Of a DNA stretch of 64,000 bases, positions 42,976-52,498 are shown one piece after another; position 1 is the stretch's first letter; the number at the start of each line of letters is the position of its first letter. Both the position numbers and the translations under genes were made by a program. The notes below the pieces were generated by a model that worked only from the letters and a program-made list of their open reading frames with translations, was not told where the DNA came from and ran no database searches. The stretch comes from Colicola sp016286205 (GTDB taxonomy: Bacteria > Bacteroidota > Bacteroidia > Bacteroidales > Paludibacteraceae): contig JAEESF010000006.1 in the NCBI GenBank assembly GCA_016286205.1, positions 1 to 64,000 on the forward strand, given 5' to 3'.

Positions 42976-45648
42976 ATGGCGATTAAAGTAATAAAAGCCT
43001 GTAAAGAACTGAACATCGGCATGTCCACGCTGACTGCCTTTTGCGAGAAGCACGGTCATCCTATCGAGGCGGACCCTAATGTCCGTATCGATGACGACTT
43101 GTTCCTCTTGCTTGCAAAGGAATTCAACAAGGATATGGCCATCAAACTAGAGGCTGACCGTCAAGCGGCCGAACGCCAAGAGCGTGCGGCTGCGCCTACG
43201 CTGACCGTCGAGCACAAAGAGCCTGCACACATTGAGACTTCTGTACCTCAACCTAAAGTGATAGGCAAAATCGATCTCGAGGCAGAGAAGAAGGCGAAAG
43301 CAGAAGCTGCTCAGAAGGCGAAGGAAGAGGCCGAACGCGCAAAGGCGGAGGCTGAGGCTGCGAAAAAAGCAGCAGAGGAAGCCCGACAAGCCGCAGAGGC
43401 TGCTCGCGAAGCTCAGGCCAAAGAGGCAGAACAACCGGCAGAACCGAAAAAACAAGAAGTGTTCTCTCTGGGCAAACCCGAGTTGAAGAATGCTCCGAAA
43501 GTAGTTGGTAAAATCGATCTCGATTCTATCGACACTTCTACACGTCCTGCCAAGAAGAGCAAGGAACAGAAACGTAAAGAACGTGAAGAACGTCAGCAAG
43601 CTCAACAGGCTCAGCAGCAAGCTGCTGCAGAACGTCGCAAACGCGAGCGTATCAAGGGTGGAGCAGCTAAGGTGGATCCTAACGACAAACGTAATCAGAC
43701 CGGTAAGGGCAACAAGGGCAAGAAGATTCAGCCACGCGAAGCTACTCAGGAAGAGGTTGAACGCGCTTTGAAGGAGACTCTCAATCGTCTGCAACAACCT
43801 AAGGGCAAGAGCAATGCTTCTAAATACAAACGTGAACGCCGTGAGCAAGAACGTGAGAAGCATGAACTTGAGATAATGGAGGCACAGGAGCAATCTAAAG
43901 TGCTAAAATTGACCGAGTTTGTTACCGCTAACGATTTGGCTAATATGATGAATGTACCGGTCAACAAAATTATCGGTACTTGTATGTCGTTGGGACTCTT
44001 CGTTTCTATCAACCAGCGTCTTGACGCTGAGACCATCAATCTGGTAGCAGAGGAGTTCGGTTTTCAAACCGAATATGTGGCTGCACATGTGGTAGAAGAA
44101 ATCAATGCTGACGAAGTAATCAACGATGCGGATATGGAACCGCGTTGCCCGATTATTACGGTCATGGGTCACGTCGATCACGGTAAGACTTCGTTGCTCG
44201 ACCATATTCGTAATGCCAACGTGATTGCCGGCGAGGCGGGTGGTATCACCCAGCACATCGGTGCATATAATGTTAAACTCAAGAATGGTCAGCATATCAC
44301 GTTCCTCGATACTCCTGGTCACGCAGCCTTTACCGCTATGCGTGCCCGTGGTGCTAAGGTGACTGATATAGCTATCATCATTGTGGCGGCCGACGATGCT
44401 GTCATGCCACAAACTATTGAGGCTATCAACCACGCACAGGCTGCAGGTGTGCCGATGATATTCGCTATCAACAAAGTTGATAAACCGGGCGCTAATCCTG
44501 ATAAGATTCGTGAACAACTCTCCAATATGAATATCCTTGTCGAGGATTGGGGTGGTAAGTACCAGTGCCAAGAGATTTCTGCGAAACATGGTACAGGTGT
44601 GTACGAACTATTGGAGAAAGTGTTGCTCGAGGCAGAATTACTAGAACTGAAGGCCAATCCAAAACGTCGTGCTAAAGGTTCTGTCATTGAGTCTTCGCTT
44701 GACAAAGGTCGTGGCTATCTGGCTACTCTCTTGGTGCAAGATGGTACACTCCATATGGGAGATATCGTTCTCGCGGGAACCTATCACGGTCGTATCAAGG
44801 CTATGTTCAACGAGCGTGGCCAAAAGATTACCGAGGTTCATCCGGGCGAACCGTGTTCCATCCTTGGCTTAAATGGTGCTCCGCAGGCGGGTGATGAATT
44901 CAACGTATTACCTACCGAGCAAGAGGCACGCGACATCGCTACCAAACGCGAACAACTTCAGCGCGAGCAGTCTATCCGCACGAAGAAGCATATTGGTCTT
45001 GAGGAAATCGGTCGCCGTATGGCTATTGGTGACTTCAAGGAACTTAATGTTATCGTTAAGGCCGATGTGGATGGATCTGTTGAAGCAATCAAGGACTCGC
45101 TCATCAAACTCTCTACAGAGAATATTCAGGTCAATGTTATCCATGGCGCAGTTGGTGCTATTAGTGATAGCGATGTTATGTTGGCTGCGGCTTCCGATGC
45201 CATGATCGTCGGCTTCAATGTCCGTCCTACTGGCACGGCGCGCAAGATGGCGGAAACCGAAGAAGTGGATATCCGAATCTATTCCATCATCTATGATGCT
45301 ATCAACGAACTCAAGGACGCTATGGCTGGTATGCTCTCGCCTGAGGTGAAAGAGGAAATCACAGCTACGCTCGAGGTTCTGCAGACCTTCCATATCTCCA
45401 AGGTGGGCACTATTGCAGGCTGCATCGTACGTGAGGGTAAGATCAAACGAGGCAACAAAGTACGCGTTATTCGTGACGGTATCGTTATTAAGACGGCCGA
45501 GTTGGCTTCGCTTAAGCATGTTAAGGATGATATCAAGGAGGCAGGCGTTAATACCGAATGTGGTTTGAGCCTGAAGGCCTACGACGATTTGCAAGTAGGT
45601 GATATCCTCGAGTCATTCGAAGAAATTGAAGTAGCAAAAACTTTGTAA
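42976..45648 (+). CDS. infB: Translation initiation factor IF-2
   Basis: This 890-residue GTPase brings initiator tRNA to the 30S subunit. It has an N-terminal IF2N-type domain, a long lysine/glutamate/alanine-rich linker (about 55-300), a second IF2N domain (LTEFVTANDLANMMNVPVNK), the G domain from about residue 390 (VMGHVDHGKTSLLDHIRNAN, DTPGHAAF, NKVDKP) and the C-terminal domains with the initiator-tRNA-binding barrel. The length is normal. It lies 23 bases after nusA and one base before the next gene. Confidence 0.97.
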   Translation: MAIKVIKACKELNIGMSTLTAFCEKHGHPIEADPNVRIDDDLFLLLAKEFNKDMAIKLEADRQAAERQERAAAPTLTVEHKEPAHIETSVPQPKVIGKIDLEAEKKAKAEAAQKAKEEAERAKAEAEAAKKAAEEARQAAEAAREAQAKEAEQPAEPKKQEVFSLGKPELKNAPKVVGKIDLDSIDTSTRPAKKSKEQKRKEREERQQAQQAQQQAAAERRKRERIKGGAAKVDPNDKRNQTGKGNKGKKIQPREATQEEVERALKETLNRLQQPKGKSNASKYKRERREQEREKHELEIMEAQEQSKVLKLTEFVTANDLANMMNVPVNKIIGTCMSLGLFVSINQRLDAETINLVAEEFGFQTEYVAAHVVEEINADEVINDADMEPRCPIITVMGHVDHGKTSLLDHIRNANVIAGEAGGITQHIGAYNVKLKNGQHITFLDTPGHAAFTAMRARGAKVTDIAIIIVAADDAVMPQTIEAINHAQAAGVPMIFAINKVDKPGANPDKIREQLSNMNILVEDWGGKYQCQEISAKHGTGVYELLEKVLLEAELLELKANPKRRAKGSVIESSLDKGRGYLATLLVQDGTLHMGDIVLAGTYHGRIKAMFNERGQKITEVHPGEPCSILGLNGAPQAGDEFNVLPTEQEARDIATKREQLQREQSIRTKKHIGLEEIGRRMAIGDFKELNVIVKADVDGSVEAIKDSLIKLSTENIQVNVIHGAVGAISDSDVMLAAASDAMIVGFNVRPTGTARKMAETEEVDIRIYSIIYDAINELKDAMAGMLSPEVKEEITATLEVLQTFHISKVGTIAGCIVREGKIKRGNKVRVIRDGIVIKTAELASLKHVKDDIKEAGVNTECGLSLKAYDDLQVGDILESFEEIEVAKTL

Positions 45649-45649
45649 T

Positions 45650-47110
45650 ATGAAAAAGCACATTCTTTTATTAGCAGCGGTGGCCATGAGCCTTACCGGT
45701 TGCTGGACTAGTATTCACACGGTTGCTCCTACTACGGAGTACGTAGCACCGGTTACTACTGTCTATACGACACAAGTAACTACCCCGACACCTAAAGTGA
45801 CCACAACAACTACTGTTACGGTTACTTCATTCAACAACGATTGGTCATTCTATCTCGATCTTCAAGCAGTTGGCGCAGCTTTCGCTGAGGCTAACACGGT
45901 GGAAGAGTTCGAGCGTCTGCTCAACTCCAGTCGCTATATGATCAACAACCTTGATCTTAATCGCGATGGATATATCGATTATCTGCGTGTTTTGGAGACT
46001 TATCAAGGCTATCGCCACGTGTTCCTTATTCAGGCTTGCTTGGCTCCATCTGTATTCCAAGATGTGGCTACGCTGATTGCTGAGTGGCGTTCCGATCGTC
46101 TCTATGTAGAGGTTATCGGTGATCGCTATATCTATGGTTACAACTACGTAGTACGTCCTGTCTTTGTACAACGTCCTCCGTTGTGGACAGTGTTTGGCCG
46201 TCCTCACTACAACCCATGGTTCTCGCCTTACCACCACGGCCATTTCCCGTCTCACTATCAGTATCTGAAGCCGATTTATTTGAATCACTATCAGGCGTAT
46301 ATCAATACGTACATGCACAATCACCACTACTGCCACCACTGCGATTATCCGCAGCAACCGTATTGGGATGGTTATACGCATATGACAGACCAACATCGCC
46401 GTCACGATTATCAGGATAAGCATCCTAATGATTCGTTCGATCAGCGTGTTACACACCAACTGACAGCTAATGGCTCGGGTGTGACGGTTCGCAATGCAGG
46501 TGAGTTGCGCAATGAGACTCAACGTCAGCAGTCGTCTTCTCGCGAAGGTTCTTCTGCTTCGTCCGGTACATCGTCTAGAACTTCTTCTACATCTTCAACC
46601 ACGTCGTCTCCGAGCCGTACAACCGGTACCTCGACAACTTCGACACAGACTAGCGGAACTTCTACTCGTACATCCCAGACATCTCAGACTTCCCAGACTG
46701 CATCCCAGAAGCCGTCGTCTTCTACTGTTACACGTCAGCCTTCATCGGCCCAGACTGGCTCTGCACAGTCTACATCGCGTCAACAGACCACCACTCAGAC
46801 TACGTCTTCTAGTTCATCTTCACGTTCTTCGCAGACCTCGTCTCAGCAGTCAACGGTTAATCGCCGGCCTTCTACTAGCGTCTCTACGCGTGTGAATACC
46901 AATGGTTCAACTCGTACTACTATCAAGCAGACTAATGAACAAGGCAAGACAACAACGGTACAACGTACTTCTACTCCTGTGAATCAGCAACGTACAACTA
47001 GCTCGCAGTCTTCTTCGAGCAGCCAACGTTCTGGTAGTTCGTCGTCCTCATCTTCATCAGGTTCACGAACCTCAGGTGGTAGTAGTAGTGGCTCCAGTAC
47101 TCGTAGATAA
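45650..47110 (+). CDS. Lipoprotein with EF-hand-like motif and Ser/Thr-rich tail
   Basis: This 486-residue protein has a lipoprotein signal (lipobox LTGC, cysteine 18), a threonine-rich spacer, and a folded part (about 60-170) with a calcium-loop-like DLNRDGYIDYL. A histidine/tyrosine/proline-rich region follows (YHHGHFPSHYQYLKP, HNHHYCHHCDYP), then about 190 residues of almost pure Ser/Thr/Gln/Arg. The tail could be a cell-surface stalk or a target for O-glycosylation; several D-S/T segments occur. It starts one base after infB, so it is likely read through from that operon. The function is unknown. Confidence 0.75.
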   Translation: MKKHILLLAAVAMSLTGCWTSIHTVAPTTEYVAPVTTVYTTQVTTPTPKVTTTTTVTVTSFNNDWSFYLDLQAVGAAFAEANTVEEFERLLNSSRYMINNLDLNRDGYIDYLRVLETYQGYRHVFLIQACLAPSVFQDVATLIAEWRSDRLYVEVIGDRYIYGYNYVVRPVFVQRPPLWTVFGRPHYNPWFSPYHHGHFPSHYQYLKPIYLNHYQAYINTYMHNHHYCHHCDYPQQPYWDGYTHMTDQHRRHDYQDKHPNDSFDQRVTHQLTANGSGVTVRNAGELRNETQRQQSSSREGSSASSGTSSRTSSTSSTTSSPSRTTGTSTTSTQTSGTSTRTSQTSQTSQTASQKPSSSTVTRQPSSAQTGSAQSTSRQQTTTQTTSSSSSSRSSQTSSQQSTVNRRPSTSVSTRVNTNGSTRTTIKQTNEQGKTTTVQRTSTPVNQQRTTSSQSSSSSQRSGSSSSSSSSGSRTSGGSSSGSSTRR

Positions 47111-47145
47111 AAAATAAACGCGCTCTTCAAAGCGCGTTTATTTTT
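47111..47145. terminator. Bidirectional terminator between infB operon and Bat operon
   Basis: A perfect 14-bp stem, AAAATAAACGCGCT/AGCGCGTTTATTTT (47111-47124/47131-47144), with a six-base loop and T runs on both strands. It ends both convergent operons. Confidence 0.93.
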
Positions 47146-47146
47146 G

Positions 47147-47887
47147 TTATATCCGTTCCAGACATTGCAATCGGATCCAACCCTGATTACTTCCGACGCG
47201 GATATTGCACCATTCGCCGATGGTCTCGCGGATAGTGACCTTCGTCCCCTCATGGACGGTGAATAGGTCAGTTCCTGAACGGTCAGGAGCTGACTTTGCA
47301 TTGACGATACCCTGAGTGATGATAGCCTCGTTGCGCAACGTATCGCGTCGATGGAGCGAAACGGTGTTGAGCCCTGCAACGATAGAGAAGAGTAGGGCAA
47401 TCCAGGCAATATGGAAAGCGCTCTTGCGGACACCAACTGCGCTTGCTAGCAGGAAGAGCAATAACGCTACGAGCATGAGCAAGAAGAGACCTACTGACAG
47501 CCACATCCATGTTTGCTCGCTCAGACTATTGCGCACGGCACGAGCCCAAGCCGAAACAAAGAAATCCTGTTCTGGTATATTGTCGGTAATGCGGCTTTGG
47601 GCGAACTTCAGGTTGTATTTCGCATCCGGATAATTAGGGCGCAAACGCAGTGCCCGCTCGTAGCATAGGATAGCTTGCGCCAATTCGCCTTGTTTGTAGC
47701 GCACGTTTCCGAGATTATAATAGACTTGGGCATCTGGTTGCTCGTCCAAGATGGCTTGGTAGAGCGTGGCTGCATCGTCGTAGCGTCCTTCTGCATAAGC
47801 CGCATTAGCCTCGTCGAAAGGCGTCTGCGCATTGGCGCAAAGTGCAATAACCAATAGGCATTGACAAATTACAAATATCTTTTTCAT
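47147..47887 (-). CDS. batE: BatE: TPR and SH3-domain protein of the Bat operon
   Basis: This 246-residue protein has a signal peptide (MKKIFVICQCLLVIALCANA) and two to three TPR units (FDEANAAYAEGRYDDAATLY, YYNLGNVRYKQGELAQAI). Two membrane helices (about 128-175) follow, and a C-terminal bacterial SH3 domain (about 190-246, with EGTKVTIRETIGEWCNIRVG). In Bacteroidota the Bat proteins act at the cell envelope, and in Bacteroides fragilis the operon was linked to aerotolerance. It is the last gene of the operon and overlaps batD by four bases. Confidence 0.9.
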   Translation of the reverse strand: MKKIFVICQCLLVIALCANAQTPFDEANAAYAEGRYDDAATLYQAILDEQPDAQVYYNLGNVRYKQGELAQAILCYERALRLRPNYPDAKYNLKFAQSRITDNIPEQDFFVSAWARAVRNSLSEQTWMWLSVGLFLLMLVALLLFLLASAVGVRKSAFHIAWIALLFSIVAGLNTVSLHRRDTLRNEAIITQGIVNAKSAPDRSGTDLFTVHEGTKVTIRETIGEWCNIRVGSNQGWIRLQCLERI

Positions 47888-49740
47888 ATTCTCTGGTCCT
47901 CAAGATTGTTAATCAATTGTGTAGTAGCGCGATATAGGTCGTCCATCGCATGGTCAGTGCTAGGCGCATAGCGTGCAAACTCAGCCGTCGAAAGCACATC
48001 TTTCACTTCGCCAATCAGACTGTCGCTGACGCCCTTGCTGCTGAGCAGTTGCGCGATATTGTCTTTGTTCAGTTCGGCTGTGGGAATACTGAGACGGTCG
48101 CTCAGGTACGTCCAGGCTGCTTGCTCGATCGCTGCGTAGAACGCGTCCTTATTATTACCCTTGAGTGCCACAGCAGCAGCTTTTAGCCGTTTCTGAGCCA
48201 CTTTATTTGCATGTTTATATTTGACGCGTGTGATGTCCGCATTCTCTCTAATCTGCTTGCGCAGCACAATCAGCACTATACCTGCAATCAGCAGAGGCAG
48301 AACATAGCACAACCATAGGAATTGGTAATCGATGATTTGTGCTTTGCGATTGGTGGTCGGTAGTGGCCGTGTATCGATATAGCGAATATCGGTGCCCAGT
48401 TGCTTGATGTCCTCTTTTTGAGTATAGGAGATGACACCACCATCGCTAGCGTTCTTATCATTGTCACCCGCTCCGCGTTTCACGTGGATAGTATATTCCG
48501 GTGTGGAGAGAGTGCGATAGGCCTTGTCCTCAATGTCAAAATAACTGAAACTAACAGCAGGAATCGTATAGTCGCCTGCGCTACGCGGAATGGCCAGATA
48601 TTCAATAGATTTTGTTCCGCTCACACCTGCCGTAGTGGTGTTGAAATTGTTGGTCACCTTCGGGTCGTAAGGCTCGAATCCTTCGGGCCAGTCTATCGCA
48701 GGCGTTTTCAGCAATTTCATATTTCCCGCACCAGTGATGTCTATCTTGATAGTCACAGCTTCGTTGGTCTGCAGTTCCGTTTGGGAAATGCTAGGCGTCA
48801 TCGTGAATTTACCTACACCGCCCGAAAAACCTGCAGGCTTTCCGCTAGGCAATGCGCTAACGTGTATGGTCGCACCTGGCGCAGTCAGCATTTTCGTGAC
48901 GTTAGTATACGAAGCAAAGAAATTGTCAAAGATGCTGCGAACTTGTTGCTGAGTCTGTACACGTATTACGGCTTCGAATTTTGCAGGCTCGATGGTGATG
49001 TCTCCCGAATGTTGCGGATAGAGGATGGTGCGATAGAGCACTGCCGTCTGGTAGTTGCGGCCATTGTAGTGCTCCAACTGAGTTTGTATCTCGCCTTGCT
49101 CAAGTTCCTGTTTCAGAAAACCGGTAAACTCTGGCAATTTGGTGTTGTTGGTCAGTTGTGCTACATCCACGTTCGCAAAATAGAGTTTGTAGGTAATCAT
49201 CAGCGCCTCTTGCTCATGCACATGCGTCTTCGACGCAATAGTGCGCACAAACAGATTTTCGCTACTGGCATTGCTGCTCTGCGTACTCTGCGTTGATTGG
49301 CTTGCTTGACTTGTTTGTCCTCCTGTACTCTGAGATGCTGATTGAGCGGGTTGCTCATCCTCAGGCAGTACAGTAATGCGCACGCCATTCGATTGCACAC
49401 TCTCTCCGTCCACCTTGATACTGGCTGGCGGAATTGTGAACGTGCCTGCTTTCTGGGCCATCAGCGTATAGGTGTAGGTCTGAGTGAACGACGAGGTACG
49501 ATGTCCGTTGACGAACGATGTGCTGCTGCTAGTCGAAGTGTACGGACCTGCTAGCACGTCAAAATCAGTTATCTCCGGAGCACGTAGGTCACGGCTGCGC
49601 TGATTGACCGAGTAGGTCAACTGGAAAGGTCGACCTACAATGACCTGACTCGGTGCCTGAGCCTTGAAAACAACGTCTTCGGCAAACACATTCAACGCGA
49701 TGCCGAAGAATAAAATGATTATTGATAGTTTCTTATACAT
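47884..49740 (-). CDS. batD: BatD: secreted/membrane protein of the Bat operon
   Basis: This 618-residue protein has a signal peptide and a long periplasmic beta-rich region starting with FKAQAPSQVIVGRPFQLTYS. It carries a serine/glutamine-rich linker (about 135-165), one membrane helix (about 475-495), and a C-terminal helical cytoplasmic domain. This matches BatD (oxygen tolerance) proteins. The periplasmic SLP-like domains probably hold partner proteins. It lies 43 bases after batC and overlaps batE. Confidence 0.92.
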   Translation of the reverse strand: MYKKLSIIILFFGIALNVFAEDVVFKAQAPSQVIVGRPFQLTYSVNQRSRDLRAPEITDFDVLAGPYTSTSSSTSFVNGHRTSSFTQTYTYTLMAQKAGTFTIPPASIKVDGESVQSNGVRITVLPEDEQPAQSASQSTGGQTSQASQSTQSTQSSNASSENLFVRTIASKTHVHEQEALMITYKLYFANVDVAQLTNNTKLPEFTGFLKQELEQGEIQTQLEHYNGRNYQTAVLYRTILYPQHSGDITIEPAKFEAVIRVQTQQQVRSIFDNFFASYTNVTKMLTAPGATIHVSALPSGKPAGFSGGVGKFTMTPSISQTELQTNEAVTIKIDITGAGNMKLLKTPAIDWPEGFEPYDPKVTNNFNTTTAGVSGTKSIEYLAIPRSAGDYTIPAVSFSYFDIEDKAYRTLSTPEYTIHVKRGAGDNDKNASDGGVISYTQKEDIKQLGTDIRYIDTRPLPTTNRKAQIIDYQFLWLCYVLPLLIAGIVLIVLRKQIRENADITRVKYKHANKVAQKRLKAAAVALKGNNKDAFYAAIEQAAWTYLSDRLSIPTAELNKDNIAQLLSSKGVSDSLIGEVKDVLSTAEFARYAPSTDHAMDDLYRATTQLINNLEDQRI

Positions 49741-49783
49741 AGTTTTTATTTCCTTTGTCCGAGGTTGCCGAACGCAAACGCGG

Positions 49784-50488
49784 CTACCATTCTTTCTCTA
49801 CTCGGCGTTTCTTGCCTTGTTGTCGCTGCATTTTCTCTTGCGTATCTTGTTCATCTTGCTCTAGAGCTTGCAGAATCTGTTCGGCGGTCTCTTTGTCCAT
49901 CTTGTCGTCCTGCTGTTGCTCCTGTTGCTGTTCTTGTTGCTGCTGATCTTGCTCTTGTTGTTCTTGCTGCTGCTGTTCCTGTTGTTGCTGTTGCTGATCC
50001 TGGTTCTGCTGATCTTGATTTTGTTGCTGCTGTTGTTGCTGCTGTTGCAACATCTGCATCGCTTTCACCAGATTGTAACGAGTATCATTATCTTTCGGAT
50101 TAGCTCGCAGCGAGGCCTGATAAGCCGCTACAGCCTTGTCGTATTGTTGTTGCGCAAAATGACAGTTACCCAGATTGTGAAAAGCCTTAGCCGCACGCTC
50201 TTTATCCTTTTTCGGATCTAGCATCTTTGCGGCAGTCTCAAACTCCGTCTGTGCCTCGGCATACTTATCTTGCTTGAATAGCGCATCGCCTAGGTTGTAA
50301 TGCGCTTCATAACTGTCCTTATTAGTCTCTAGCGCACGGCGATAGTCCACTTCAGCCTCGGTGTAGTTCTGTTTCTTATACTCACGGTTGCCACGTCTCA
50401 CATCGCCTGCTTCGCGCTGAGCGTAGAGCGGCGGGTAAGCCACGAGCAACAATAGATTGCATATTACCAATAGTCTTTTCATAATCAT
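49784..50488 (-). CDS. batC: BatC: TPR protein with glutamine-rich segment
   Basis: This 234-residue protein has a signal peptide and three TPR units (YRRALETNKDSYEAHYNLGD, KAFHNLGNCHFAQQQYDKAV, YQASLRANPKDNDTRYNL), then about 65 residues made mostly of glutamine with asparagine, glutamate and aspartate (about 140-200). An acidic-to-basic C-terminus follows. The glutamine tract is coded by mixed CAG/CAA and is prone to length change. The TPRs suggest a scaffold for the BatA/BatB VWA proteins. It overlaps batB by four bases. Confidence 0.9.
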   Translation of the reverse strand: MIMKRLLVICNLLLLVAYPPLYAQREAGDVRRGNREYKKQNYTEAEVDYRRALETNKDSYEAHYNLGDALFKQDKYAEAQTEFETAAKMLDPKKDKERAAKAFHNLGNCHFAQQQYDKAVAAYQASLRANPKDNDTRYNLVKAMQMLQQQQQQQQQNQDQQNQDQQQQQQEQQQQEQQEQDQQQQEQQQEQQQDDKMDKETAEQILQALEQDEQDTQEKMQRQQGKKRRVEKEW

Positions 50489-51510
50489 TTCTCCCCAAAA
50501 ATATCCAGTCGTGTGATGGCTTTGTTCTTACGGTTGAAGATAAAGAAATCAATCACCAATAGGAGTAGTGCAATGAGTGCAAAACTCTGGAATTGTTCGT
50601 TGTAGTCGGTAAATACTTGTGTCTCAATCTCTTGCGTAGCCAGTTTGTCGAGTTCTTTCTCTAGTGCTCGCATGGCAGTGTTGGTGTTATCGCAACGTAC
50701 ATAGATACCTCCGCCTGCTTGCGCAATCTCGCGACACATATCTTCGTTCAAACGACTAACCACCACATTTCCCTCGCGGTCTTTCATAAAGTTGTTCGTG
50801 CCCGGAACAGGAATCGGACTTCCTTCTGGCTTACCGATACCTACTACCAGAACTTTTATTCCTTCCTCTTTGGCGCGTGTAGCAACTGCCACCGCATCAT
50901 CCTCGTGGTTTTCTCCATCGGTAATCAGTATGATGGCACGACTGGCATCGCTTTGCTCTCCAAAACAACGGATCGAGGTGGATAGTGCCTGACCAATGGC
51001 CGTGCCCTGAGTCTTAATCAGCTTGGGACTGATAGTATTCAGAAACATCTTTGCCGACACATAATCGCACGTGATTGGCAGCTGAATGAACGCATCGCCT
51101 GCAAAAACCACCAGACCAACTTTGTCGTTCACCATATTGTCCATCATCTTGCTCAGCATTTGTTTAGCACGGTCCAAACGGTTAGGTGCCACATCTTCGG
51201 CCATCATCGAATTGGAAATATCCAGTGCAACGATAGCTTCGATACCTTGCCTTTTTTCCGTACGCTCGCTCTGACCGAATTGCGGACGAGCAGCCGCGAA
51301 AATCAATAGTGCTAATGCCACCATCAGTATGCCGAATTTCACGGTCGGACGTACGCGACTGGCATTTGGCATCAATGCCTCCACTAGTTCACGGTCGCCA
51401 AACTCTTCCAGTTGGCGGCGTTTGCGGCGCGTATAAACGCCATAGGCGGCTACAAAAACAGGAATACTAATCAGTAGCCAAAGCATATCTATATTTGCAA
51501 AACGAAACAT
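50485..51510 (-). CDS. batB: BatB: membrane VWA-domain protein
   Basis: This 341-residue inner-membrane protein has two N-terminal helices (about 8-22, 60-75), a von Willebrand A domain (about 88-285) with an intact MIDAS start (VALDISNSMM) and ILITDGENHEDDA, and a C-terminal helix (about 312-330). It binds a metal ion and probably partner proteins at the periplasmic face. It lies one base after batA and overlaps batC. Confidence 0.93.
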   Translation of the reverse strand: MFRFANIDMLWLLISIPVFVAAYGVYTRRKRRQLEEFGDRELVEALMPNASRVRPTVKFGILMVALALLIFAAARPQFGQSERTEKRQGIEAIVALDISNSMMAEDVAPNRLDRAKQMLSKMMDNMVNDKVGLVVFAGDAFIQLPITCDYVSAKMFLNTISPKLIKTQGTAIGQALSTSIRCFGEQSDASRAIILITDGENHEDDAVAVATRAKEEGIKVLVVGIGKPEGSPIPVPGTNNFMKDREGNVVVSRLNEDMCREIAQAGGGIYVRCDNTNTAMRALEKELDKLATQEIETQVFTDYNEQFQSFALIALLLLVIDFFIFNRKNKAITRLDIFGEK

Positions 51511-51511
51511 A

Positions 51512-52498
51512 TTATTGTGCTATAGTACGTAATACAAAATATCTCAAAATCAGTTCTAGCATCAAGCAGAGTAGGGCAGCATAGAGGAATGGAGCGAAGT
51601 TCTCTGAGTGTTTCGCATATTCGCGAACACGCAGTTTGGTTTTTTCCAGTTGGTCTATTTGCTCGTAAATCTGCTTTAGACTGTTGTTGTCTGTGGCGCG
51701 GAAATACTGTCCTCCGGTGGTCTCGGCTATGCGGCGAAGCGTGCCCTCGTCAAACTCCGAATCCATCGTCATGTATTGCACGCCCATCGGTGTATGAACC
51801 GGCACGCGTGTCTGGCCGTAACTACCAACGCCTACGGTGTAAACGCGGATACCAAAAGTCTTGGCTATCTCTGCTGCCGTTTGCGGGTCAATGTCGCCGC
51901 GGTTGTTACTACCGTCTGTCAGCAGAATCACCACTTTCGATTTGGTCTCGCTGTCTTTCATGCGGTTGACTGCGTTGGCTAGGCCCAAACCAATAGCTGT
52001 TCCGTCTTCAATCATGCCGTATTCCACTGATTTGAAGAGGTTTACAAGCACGGCGTGATCGGTTGTCAGAGGGCATTGAGTGAAACTCTCGCCGGCAAAC
52101 ACTACCAGTCCAATCTGGTCATTCGGACGAGCTATCACGAAGTCGGATGCCACTTGTTTGGCGGCCTCCAGACGATTCGGACGTAGGTCTTCGGCCAACA
52201 TCGTTCCCGATATATCCAGAGCCATCATGATGTCTATTCCTTCGGTCGATTCCGACGACCAACGATTGGTCAGTTGCGGCCGTGCCAAAGCGATGGCGAG
52301 CAGGCCGATAGCCGCTACACGCAGCACAAACGGCACGTGTAGAAGATATATTCTCAGGCTTTTCTTCTGACGTTGCAATGAACCGGTGTCGGATAGCAGG
52401 ACGCTCGCATCCGATTTGCGCAACTCGTAGAGATACCATCCAATGACGGGTATCAAGAGCAGCAACAACCACAAATATCCAGGATTAGCAAATGTCAT
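51512..52498 (-). CDS. batA: BatA: membrane VWA-domain protein
   Basis: This 328-residue relative of BatB has the same layout: N-terminal helices, a VWA domain with MIDAS MALDISGTMLAED and VILLTDGSNNRGDID, and a C-terminal helix. The threonine and aspartate residues of the metal site are present. It overlaps the gene before it by four bases and is followed by batB after one base. Confidence 0.93.
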   Translation of the reverse strand: MTFANPGYLWLLLLLIPVIGWYLYELRKSDASVLLSDTGSLQRQKKSLRIYLLHVPFVLRVAAIGLLAIALARPQLTNRWSSESTEGIDIMMALDISGTMLAEDLRPNRLEAAKQVASDFVIARPNDQIGLVVFAGESFTQCPLTTDHAVLVNLFKSVEYGMIEDGTAIGLGLANAVNRMKDSETKSKVVILLTDGSNNRGDIDPQTAAEIAKTFGIRVYTVGVGSYGQTRVPVHTPMGVQYMTMDSEFDEGTLRRIAETTGGQYFRATDNNSLKQIYEQIDQLEKTKLRVREYAKHSENFAPFLYAALLCLMLELILRYFVLRTIAQ

